Of a stretch of 17,215 bases of DNA, positions 6,266-13,897 are shown one piece after another (the stretch's first letter is position 1; every line of letters starts with the position of its first letter). The notes under the pieces were generated by a model. That model was not told the DNA's origin and did no database searches. It saw nothing but the letters and a program-made list of their open reading frames with translations. This DNA comes from Euryarchaeota archaeon UBA111. Lineage in GTDB: Archaea > Thermoplasmatota > Poseidoniia > Poseidoniales > Poseidoniaceae. The stretch covers positions 1-17,215 of the forward strand of contig DAWS01000048.1 in the NCBI GenBank assembly GCA_002506025.1, given 5' to 3'. Position numbers and translations under genes: made by a program.

Positions 6266-9200
6266 TTATTGCTGCTGTTGAACGTATTGTGCTGCATACT
6301 GCTGGGCATACGCTGCCGCAGTCTGTGCGTCATAACCTTGCGAGATAAATTGCTGGTAGTATTGCTGATATGCCGCTTCCATCGCAGGATTGGTTGCTGC
6401 CGCTGGAGCTGCTGCTGGGGCAGCACTTGCTGCTGCTCCACCTAAGCCTGCTTGGGCTGCATACTGCTGCGCATATGCTCTAGCAGTTTCTTCAGGGTAA
6501 CCCTGAGCAATTAGTTGTTGGACATACTGTTCTACTGGATCTTGTTGGAAAGCACCAGTGAGGTTGAAATCTTTGTAATCACCATCCATTCCTTCTGCAC
6601 CACTTCTGCGGAGGAATAACAGCGTCAAAACAACAATTATGATTATTGCTAGTGCACCAATTCCAATGAACATAACGTTAGTAGTAGCCTGGGCACCATC
6701 ATCATCGTCGACTGTTGGCTCAATCCATTCTCCATCAACCAGACTGTAATCCCCTTCCCACTGACATTGTCCGGAAACGAATATCCAGCGTCCTGTTTTG
6801 TCGTTTAGATCAACCTCAGCTGGAACTTCAACTCCACGGCATATTGGCAGTGTTAGCGTGATTGATGTCGGGTTGTATAACTGGACGTAGTTAGGGTCAA
6901 GTGGGCTCAATTGCTGTTCTGTAACCCATCGCTTAGCAGTATCTTTTGACGGATCAAACTCGTAAACTCGGATGTATATTTCAACATCGCGCGAGACATT
7001 GGAATGGAATGCGTCAATGTTGAGACTCAACTCAAACGAATCTCCTGTTCCAATGCTGTTGGATAGAACTGCTAGCTCACCAGTGCCCTTTGCGGCTTCT
7101 CTGATGAAGAAATCTGTTTCATCAAGCAGCGCTTCGTCGGTGGTTATCTCAATGAAAGTATCACTCTCGTCTGAGCCACTGACAACAAATCCTGACAGAT
7201 TGAAATACGAATCTGTGTATCCAACTCGGTCCGCCCAGTTGGTGAAGTCGATAACTGGGGGCTCGTCACCAAATCCTTGAGGTTTGACATCGAAACAGAA
7301 TTCCATATCATCATCCCACTTGCCAGATTTATCGTAGACAGCTAGCTTGACCTTAATTGGTTGAATTGGTGCTTCAGTGTTCGGGTTAAAGGTCAAGTTT
7401 CTTCCGGCATAGGATTCACCATTCTCGTCTACACCATAGCCGCCAAATACGTAGGTCCATACGCCCTGACTTGCTTCGTAGTTTACGTATGTGTTTGAAT
7501 TCAAGCTTATCGGGTCATCCCATGGCTTATCGAAAGTAACTTCCCACTCATAACGTTCGATACCAGAGCCTTCTAGTGCATCCGGGTCACTTGAGTTGCC
7601 TGCATTAAATTCAATCGGAATTTGGCCGCTTTCATCGAGGATAATTTCATACTTAGGATAATTATCATTAATTGAACATGTGCCAACGAGATTGATGTTA
7701 TCAGCATAAGTATCCTTGATTACAACATATGCATCGGCAATCGGATTGAATGCGTCGGCATTTGCATCATTAGTTTCAACAGTTACCTGCAGCATTCTGG
7801 AGTGGCCGTTGTCATCGTGCAACCACAATGTTACCGTCCACTGCTCTTCCTGCTTGCACAGGCCTTGAGTACCGATTGACTTACAGAATGTCATGGTTGG
7901 CGAGGATTCTAGATCAAAGAGTGGTGAAACATAATGATCGATCTGTCCTGGTGCCATAGTAGCCATATCCCAAGAGGTTGGGCCGGAAATTAACCAATCT
8001 GTGCGTAAGTCAACTTGTGCATCGGATTGGTAACTGAAAGTGATTTCTGCGTTGCTCTTCATGTAATATGTTGCATAACCTGCACCCAACGCAGGGTCGG
8101 GTACGACTCCGTTGATTAGAATATCAGTTCCTTCACGCATCTCTCCGAATGGGTTAGGATAGTCGTTAACTTGGTATTCAAGCAGGTTCTTCAGCAGAGC
8201 GAATTCTAAACTATTAGCGTCTTCAGAATTAGTCTCTACATCGATTGTCGAGATTATCATACCGCCTGCACCGTAGCTACAAACTCCGAGCAGGACATCA
8301 TCGGTATCATCTCTGTCGTGAATTATAGACTGGAACTTGGCCACATTCTGGTTGCCTGAACAAATCTTTGGCACATCATTTGTTGCCTCGCTGCCAATGT
8401 CTAATGCAGAGGATGCCACTGGACTAAAGCCCTCAAAGTTGCTTACATTAATGCTACTCATCAGCGGATGGAATGGATCATAAATCTCAATATCGCCAAA
8501 CAATATTTCGGCTCCATTGGTCTTATCGGTTATCTCCAAACCAAGCGGAAGACGTGGTTCTAAACTTGTTCCTAAGCCGTAGGTCTGAGTGCCATGTGGT
8601 GCAAGGTGAGCTTGGATGGTTCCGCCACTGCTCATGAAGTTAACTAGGACTTGTTTTCGATTTACGTTGTTGACTGTTTCAGATAGCGTCTTGTAGTAAG
8701 CCCCACCGTCATCCTTAGCGGTGTTGAAATCCTGCCATGGCAGGATTATCTTATCGTAGTTGGTAAACCAATTTGTCTTGAAGTAGGTGTCCCAGTCATT
8801 CATGGTAAATTGTGTGTAGGTCTTGCCCATGATGGCTAAGTCCTCGATTATAGTCGAGGTTCCAGAGGTCTTATCGGAAAGAATCGCGATGTCAACATCT
8901 TCAGCGAATGTAGCATGGAAGAATCTTGCGTCTCCAGATGGGGTTCCGTCATCTAACTCAGCATGGTAGCTAATGTTGTAGGTATGACCATCTTGATAGC
9001 CAGCCCACGGGGTGAAAGACAAATCGATTCTTTGTCCGGGTACCAAGGTTTGGGCTGGACCAGCGTTTGTGGTGTGAGCAAGCGAATTTGTGGTTTCATC
9101 GAAGATGTTCATGTAGAATAGATAGTCGCCCTCTAACACACCGTTGGTAGCAGAGATATCCCAGTTGTGAGTCAATGAACTGTCTATTGGTAGGACACAG

Positions 9201-12200
9201 TTCAGCCTAACCTCTTCTAGACAAGCCAATTTGTTTGGTTGACTCAGAGAGATTTCAACTGACTTTACATCGAAGATGACTCTCTTGATGTTATTTGCAG
9301 TGGATAGTTCTTCAGCACCAAACCAATTAGTTCCAGCTGTTGTGTTGTCAAAGACTGTTTCAACTTCAACCATGTATACACCCGAAATGAAGTCATGGTC
9401 GGCAATTAGATCGGTTGAAACGTCTTCTGCATCGACACCAGTCCTACTGATCTCGTATGATGCATCTTCAACAAATGTGAATTCTTTGAGTGTTATGTTG
9501 TTTACACCGACACCTCTGAATCCGTCATTGATACCATTTCTACCATCATCATCGGAGTAGAAATCGAAGTTTATCTGCACCTCAGAATCTGCTAGACTCA
9601 TACACTGGGTATCCCAATCAGCCGAATCAGCAGATGTTGTGTTTAGCACATATAGGTGGGTTAAATCGAGGCTGGTTGTCTTGACTAGGCCATCAGAGTT
9701 GAAGAATACGTTCCAGTTGCCACTCAAACCATCGGTAGTTCTTGGGTCTCCAATATACTCAATCTCATCGAAATCAATTGGGTTGGTAGCGTTGACTATA
9801 CCATTTCCGTCCTCATCTATCTGACAGGTTCCGTCTTCATTGTAGTCATTCCACTGACCGTAAATGATACCTGAGTACTCTGTGGCCTCCTTCTCAAAGT
9901 CAACGGTTAGCGCAAGATAATCGCTTGGCTCAATATTTCCTTGGGAATCGACTTCATAGAATGTATCAGCATAATATTCGAATGACATCGAAACGAAGTC
10001 ACCTGACAACTCGGTCATGTCGACATCGATTATTGTCATTGTCTCATTCTCCCAAGCGTCACCGTATCCGAGCGTGCCGGTTTGTGATAGACATGGATGT
10101 CCGAACCAATATGCTTCATTGTTAAACACAATTTCTGAAGGACACAAAACTGTGTCGTTGTATAACGAGCCCTTTGGATTATTACTCTCAGTATATCGTG
10201 TTCCGTCGGTCGCATTGTCGAATGTGATGATACAATCCGTTGTTGGATCTCCACACTTGACAGTAGATGGATCTGCGGTGAATACAGTTGCAGTAATGTC
10301 AAAGTCAACTACAGTATTACCCCAGTTGTTAGTTGTCGCAGATATTGGATAAGTTCCTTGGGCATATAGGCCACCGGGCGAGAAGAAGTCAATCGCTTCT
10401 AACGCCGGATCAAACAGATTGAACGGCGTCACATAACCAATAATTTCATCGTTCAAGGATTGTTCATCCCAGCCGTTGTTGGACAGCGTTGCAGAAATAC
10501 GGTATGTCGTGTCATTGAGGAAATTTGCCTGCAAGTTTGCCACATATTCCTGACCTGGACCAAGATTATTCAGGTTGATTTGAGTTTGCTGATTTTGGAC
10601 ATTCGGGAAGAAGGCAGTGTTTTGCTTGGTGATGGTTAGATTATCAACACCAAATCCATCGTTTCCAGTCCACAATGATTCATTGTCGTCGGCAACTGAG
10701 CCTTCAAAACCGGTTCTAAATCTAAATCTTAAGTCAATTGTTTCACCGGCCCACGGACTCAAATCAAAGGTTCCAAAGCCCTCGTCAGTAAAGTTGTTCC
10801 AGCCGTAGAAAGTGTTGAAAGCGTATATTCCATAGTAGTACAGACCTTCAGCATATCCACCGACAACATTCTCCTTGTAAGCTCGATCAAGGTCGAAACC
10901 TCCCCACATGGACTTACCCGAGAAACATGCACCGGAGATGTATGCAGAGACTGGACAGTTGATGACCGACCAACCGGTCTCCTCGCTACCTACCTCAATC
11001 ATCGCTAAGTCGTCCCAAACATCTCCGACCACGAAGCCGTTAGTGTCTGCGCTACCTAGCGCACCGAATCCAAGGTCTTGGAACAATTCAACGCTCATGA
11101 ACGCACGGTCTGAGCCTGTTAAGTCAACGTCCCTAAGGACCATTGCTTCATCCCAATTCTTACCGTAGCCAGTCCATTCGCCACCGCTACTATTGGTAAC
11201 CGTCTCTCCTGACCACATGAAATGAGTAGGGTTCAGATAGTTGGCTGAATAATCAGCCTGCGATTCATCCGGGTCGGTTCCTGAACCAGATGAAGGTGTA
11301 GTTTGCTCTTGCCAGTGGTGAGTTCCAGCTTCAACATAGTCAATGTAGTCCCACGTACAGCCGCTACCACAGACTCCCAAATCCTCAGGGCTGTCCCAAT
11401 CGTTAGCATACACTGTTTGGTTGGTTGAATTGAGTTCGTCAACAATCTTCAATTCGACATCGAGAGTGGCACTTTGACCATTGAGAACATCCATACCTGT
11501 GTTGGTGATTGTGACATTTAACTCTCTAGAACCTTCACCTACATAGCCAATATAGCGGTCTACAGGAGAAATTTCTATGCCGGAAACTGACAGGTCCTTG
11601 TTGTCCATTTCAATGACCGTGATGGTGTCGTATTGACCGTCCCAGCCAAAGTTGTCTCTCCAACCGCCAAATCGCCAGTTCTTGTGAGCTACAACAATAT
11701 CCGGGGCTGAATTTGCGCCACCGGCAAGTTGGCCAACCTCAGCAGTGTGTGGTCGGCGACCAGCAGCGTATGATAGTGGACTCAAGTGCCCACCACTACC
11801 GTCAGATAATGTGACCTGAATTGAGGTAGGATAGTTGAGGAAAAAGTTAGATGATGTGCCACCAGCAGAGTCAGTTGAATTCTGCTGGTAAGCAATTGTT
11901 GGATTGATGAAGTCGGGTTCAGAATCACCGTTCAAATCAGCGATAGTGATACTCCACGAAATGTATGGTCCGAAGTATGCTGTTTGTGGATTCGACCATG
12001 TCCCTGAGGCACTCGAAGTAACATACGTGACATTCACAACGTTTTCATCATTTAATGCCAAAACATCAGCCACGCCATCTCCATCAATATCAGCAACATC
12101 TAGGTCTTGTGAAGTTACAGTTGCCATATTTATGACGTGCTCAGAAGTACTAGTTGGAGTGGTAGAGAAGGTATATGTTAGTGGGAAGGAGTTAGTTTGA

Positions 12201-13066
12201 CAGTTGAACTCAACAATTGACACGTTATCATCATGCCCAGGATTTGTTACCTGGCCTGTTGCGTAGTCTAGACCCTCGCTCCTTAGCAACCACAAATCAT
12301 TATCGAAACAAGTTCCACCGCCGCCGAATCCACCACCAACTTGTGATTCTCCCCAATCACCTGCAGCAAAGGCTCGGTAGGTATTCTGTTGAGATGGTCC
12401 TAAATTCGTGATAATACCTTGAGTGTTGGAAGACACTGGTCCGAGATAAGTTACGACCCTTTGAGTGGTTATGTCTGCTTGTAGGTCCAAAATCATCACG
12501 TCATCGTTGCCATCTTGGTTTAGATCAGACACCTCTAGGTCCCAAGCCCAGAAGTGAGTAAATCGAGCGCCAATTGACCAAGTCTTCTCGTTACATCCGC
12601 CGTTTTCGATAATAGTAACGTTTCCTGGTTCACCGGCTGGAGAGCCATCATCGTTGGTCTTGAAAGGATTGTTTCTTTGGAAAATTACAATGTCAATAGC
12701 ACTGTCCCCAGTGAACTCACCGACTTCGATGAACTGCACGTTGGAAAACTCGTCCCAATCAGCATTTCTATCTTGGTTGGCAGATACCCAGATGTCTTGG
12801 CGTTCAGAGAAATCACCATTACCGTCATTCCATAGCACAGTGATGGTATGTGTTCCATCCGTTGCCACTGCGATGTCGTTGTGACCGTCGCAATTGAAAT
12901 CCCCGATAGCAACATCATGGGGGTCACGATTTGTGGTGTAAGTTCTTGCTTGAGAAGCACTTGCAGTAGTTGCTAATGCTGCGGTAGTGGAAAGTACCAT
13001 CAACATACAAAGTAAGATGCTTCTTGCGCGGGCTTTGAAGAGATTGTCTTGGGAAAACATCATCAT
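6266..13066 (-). CDS. Giant FG-GAP-repeat surface protein with single C-terminal membrane anchor
   Basis: The protein has about 2,266 residues from ATG 13066. An upstream ATG at 13162 would add 32, but from 13066 a signal peptide follows directly (RARSILLCMLMVLSTTAALA). Residues 50-460 are FG-GAP/VCBS-type repeats with Ca-binding Asp loops: DFNCDGHND (56-64), DLNQDGNDD (181-189), DIDGDGVAD (326-334), DLNGDSEPD (377-385). A CARDB-like beta-sandwich follows. Next come two MAM/immune-inhibitor-A-like modules (about 585-812 and 950-1196), an amidotransferase-like Rossmann module (1390-1630) and PKD-like modules (about 1775-1930). One membrane span (2130-2152) then leads to RR and a cytoplasmic tail of about 114 residues with Gln/Ala-rich repeats. 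The architecture predicts a calcium-stabilised rod projecting from the cell, perhaps for adhesion or polysaccharide/protein binding. No peptidase or glycosidase active site is evident. The function is unknown; the domain calls rest on motif recognition only. Confidence 0.82.
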   Translation of the reverse strand: MMMFSQDNLFKARARSILLCMLMVLSTTAALATTASASQARTYTTNRDPHDVAIGDFNCDGHNDIAVATDGTHTITVLWNDGNGDFSERQDIWVSANQDRNADWDEFSNVQFIEVGEFTGDSAIDIVIFQRNNPFKTNDDGSPAGEPGNVTIIENGGCNEKTWSIGARFTHFWAWDLEVSDLNQDGNDDVMILDLQADITTQRVVTYLGPVSSNTQGIITNLGPSQQNTYRAFAAGDWGESQVGGGFGGGGTCFDNDLWLLRSEGLDYATGQVTNPGHDDNVSIVEFNCQTNSFPLTYTFSTTPTSTSEHVINMATVTSQDLDVADIDGDGVADVLALNDENVVNVTYVTSSASGTWSNPQTAYFGPYISWSITIADLNGDSEPDFINPTIAYQQNSTDSAGGTSSNFFLNYPTSIQVTLSDGSGGHLSPLSYAAGRRPHTAEVGQLAGGANSAPDIVVAHKNWRFGGWRDNFGWDGQYDTITVIEMDNKDLSVSGIEISPVDRYIGYVGEGSRELNVTITNTGMDVLNGQSATLDVELKIVDELNSTNQTVYANDWDSPEDLGVCGSGCTWDYIDYVEAGTHHWQEQTTPSSGSGTDPDESQADYSANYLNPTHFMWSGETVTNSSGGEWTGYGKNWDEAMVLRDVDLTGSDRAFMSVELFQDLGFGALGSADTNGFVVGDVWDDLAMIEVGSEETGWSVINCPVSAYISGACFSGKSMWGGFDLDRAYKENVVGGYAEGLYYYGIYAFNTFYGWNNFTDEGFGTFDLSPWAGETIDLRFRFRTGFEGSVADDNESLWTGNDGFGVDNLTITKQNTAFFPNVQNQQTQINLNNLGPGQEYVANLQANFLNDTTYRISATLSNNGWDEQSLNDEIIGYVTPFNLFDPALEAIDFFSPGGLYAQGTYPISATTNNWGNTVVDFDITATVFTADPSTVKCGDPTTDCIITFDNATDGTRYTESNNPKGSLYNDTVLCPSEIVFNNEAYWFGHPCLSQTGTLGYGDAWENETMTIIDVDMTELSGDFVSMSFEYYADTFYEVDSQGNIEPSDYLALTVDFEKEATEYSGIIYGQWNDYNEDGTCQIDEDGNGIVNATNPIDFDEIEYIGDPRTTDGLSGNWNVFFNSDGLVKTTSLDLTHLYVLNTTSADSADWDTQCMSLADSEVQINFDFYSDDDGRNGINDGFRGVGVNNITLKEFTFVEDASYEISRTGVDAEDVSTDLIADHDFISGVYMVEVETVFDNTTAGTNWFGAEELSTANNIKRVIFDVKSVEISLSQPNKLACLEEVRLNCVLPIDSSLTHNWDISATNGVLEGDYLFYMNIFDETTNSLAHTTNAGPAQTLVPGQRIDLSFTPWAGYQDGHTYNISYHAELDDGTPSGDARFFHATFAEDVDIAILSDKTSGTSTIIEDLAIMGKTYTQFTMNDWDTYFKTNWFTNYDKIILPWQDFNTAKDDGGAYYKTLSETVNNVNRKQVLVNFMSSGGTIQAHLAPHGTQTYGLGTSLEPRLPLGLEITDKTNGAEILFGDIEIYDPFHPLMSSINVSNFEGFSPVASSALDIGSEATNDVPKICSGNQNVAKFQSIIHDRDDTDDVLLGVCSYGAGGMIISTIDVETNSEDANSLEFALLKNLLEYQVNDYPNPFGEMREGTDILINGVVPDPALGAGYATYYMKSNAEITFSYQSDAQVDLRTDWLISGPTSWDMATMAPGQIDHYVSPLFDLESSPTMTFCKSIGTQGLCKQEEQWTVTLWLHDDNGHSRMLQVTVETNDANADAFNPIADAYVVIKDTYADNINLVGTCSINDNYPKYEIILDESGQIPIEFNAGNSSDPDALEGSGIERYEWEVTFDKPWDDPISLNSNTYVNYEASQGVWTYVFGGYGVDENGESYAGRNLTFNPNTEAPIQPIKVKLAVYDKSGKWDDDMEFCFDVKPQGFGDEPPVIDFTNWADRVGYTDSYFNLSGFVVSGSDESDTFIEITTDEALLDETDFFIREAAKGTGELAVLSNSIGTGDSFELSLNIDAFHSNVSRDVEIYIRVYEFDPSKDTAKRWVTEQQLSPLDPNYVQLYNPTSITLTLPICRGVEVPAEVDLNDKTGRWIFVSGQCQWEGDYSLVDGEWIEPTVDDDDGAQATTNVMFIGIGALAIIIIVVLTLLFLRRSGAEGMDGDYKDFNLTGAFQQDPVEQYVQQLIAQGYPEETARAYAQQYAAQAGLGGAAASAAPAAAPAAATNPAMEAAYQQYYQQFISQGYDAQTAAAYAQQYAAQYVQQQQ
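6269..6541 (-). repeat. Repeated Gln-Gly-Tyr helical hairpins in the cytoplasmic tail of the giant protein
   Basis: Two copies of a unit of about 27 residues, encoded near 6452-6532 and 6287-6370, are separated by an Ala/Pro-rich linker. Copy one has QQLIAQGYPEETARAYAQQ and copy two has QQFISQGYDAQTAAAYAQQ; 19 of 27 aligned positions are identical. The final residues (QYVQQ) repeat the opening of copy one, suggesting a truncated third unit. Each unit reads as helix, Gly-Tyr turn, helix, superficially like UBA or SHOCT folds. Confidence 0.7.
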
Positions 13067-13086
13067 CACTTGTTGAGCCACACATA

Positions 13087-13104
13087 CTACCACTTTAATT
13101 GCTT
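13087..13104 (-). promoter_or_regulatory. Possible TATA box for the giant surface-protein gene
   Basis: The 118-bp gap between the stop at 13185 and the ATG at 13066 is the largest in the window and is AT-rich. On the minus strand, AATTAAAG (near 13093-13100) lies about 28-34 bases before the ATG, which suits an archaeal TATA element driving a nearly leaderless mRNA. A second AT-rich run, GATTAAAG, is about 24 bases farther upstream. Neither is a strong consensus match. Confidence 0.22.
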
Positions 13105-13184
13105 TGGAATTTTGTCCTTTAATCAACATGCTACATGCGTAACAGTAGAGCGAAATAGGCAAATATCAATCCGGCCAAAAGTTA

Positions 13185-13859
13185 TCAAACTTTACCGGCT
13201 AACCAACGCGGCGATGGACCCCAACCGATGGCATCGCCACCGTGAACTTTAACCAGTTTACCCGCCGAAAATAATGACTCGAGCCAGACTTCAAGCGCTG
13301 TCCCCTCGCGATTACCCAACTTTTTGCTCGCAATCTCTTCAATATCACTGGTTTTTAACGCAGTAAAACCGTAATCACGAACGACAATATTCATCAATTC
13401 TCGAAGCCATGCCTCTGCCATTGGATCAACACTCATTGTACCCTGCACGGGTAATGGTTCATCCAGTTCAGAAAAAATGTCCATTAGTTCAATCGGGTCA
13501 GGTTTAGTTAGATTGTCAAGCCCAAGTGCTCGTAATTCACTATCTAAATCTAATTCTCCAATCGGCCTTCTGACTACCGGAATACGAGACGGGTCGGGTT
13601 CGGGACCCATATCCAGAGGCTTGTCGCCCAGTGGTTGATCATCGACATCAATGTCAACGTTGGCTTTGGTTTTAGATGATATTCCTGAGGTATTTGTGGC
13701 TTTCACTTCTTGGCCGATTGGCATCATCCAACCGACTCCCTCTAAACCAAGTTCGGCAACTTTACTTCGGACCCAATCTGCATCACCACGTAGCAGTATC
13801 TCGGTGTCATTTTCATCGGAACGAAAACGATATTGGACAAATCCCTTAAGTTCCGCCAT
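13185..13859 (-). CDS. Uncharacterised protein with possible C-terminal winged-helix domain
   Basis: The protein has 224 residues and looks cytoplasmic: no signal peptide or membrane span. I do not recognise the family. Three parts are visible. Residues 1-48 look like a small alpha/beta unit (GFVQYRFRSDENDTEILLRG, then a helix, then GVGWMMPIG). Residues 50-145 form an acidic, Pro-rich linker with little predicted structure. Residues about 146-224 are helical and end in a strand-turn-strand pattern (LVKVHGGDAIGWGPSPRW), with helices from AEAWLRELMNIV and TSDIEEIASKKLG, which could be a winged helix. A DNA-binding or protein-interaction role is only a guess. The ATG at 13859 has a good SD (GAGGA, six bases away). 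It lies 38 bp downstream of aconitase on the same strand, so the two may be co-transcribed. Confidence 0.65.
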   Translation of the reverse strand: MAELKGFVQYRFRSDENDTEILLRGDADWVRSKVAELGLEGVGWMMPIGQEVKATNTSGISSKTKANVDIDVDDQPLGDKPLDMGPEPDPSRIPVVRRPIGELDLDSELRALGLDNLTKPDPIELMDIFSELDEPLPVQGTMSVDPMAEAWLRELMNIVVRDYGFTALKTSDIEEIASKKLGNREGTALEVWLESLFSAGKLVKVHGGDAIGWGPSPRWLAGKV

Positions 13860-13865
13860 ATGAAA

Positions 13866-13870
13866 TCCTC
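13866..13870 (-). promoter_or_regulatory. Shine-Dalgarno sequence of the 224-residue protein
   Basis: On the minus strand GAGGA lies six bases upstream of the ATG at 13859, within the 38-bp gap after aconitase. It supports this start codon. Confidence 0.6.
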
Positions 13871-13897
13871 AAACTAACCTGCCTTCAAGATGACGCT

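Noticed and set aside
6269..6541. CRISPR or microsatellite origin of the CTG/TGC-rich stretch
   Set aside because: The repetition reflects Gln/Ala codons of an open frame continuous with the giant protein; there are no regular spacers.
13067..13162. Start of the giant protein at ATG 13162
   Set aside because: The 32 extra residues contain Cys-rich, unconvincing sequence and would bury the signal peptide. Starting at 13066 puts a basic n-region and hydrophobic core at the normal distance.
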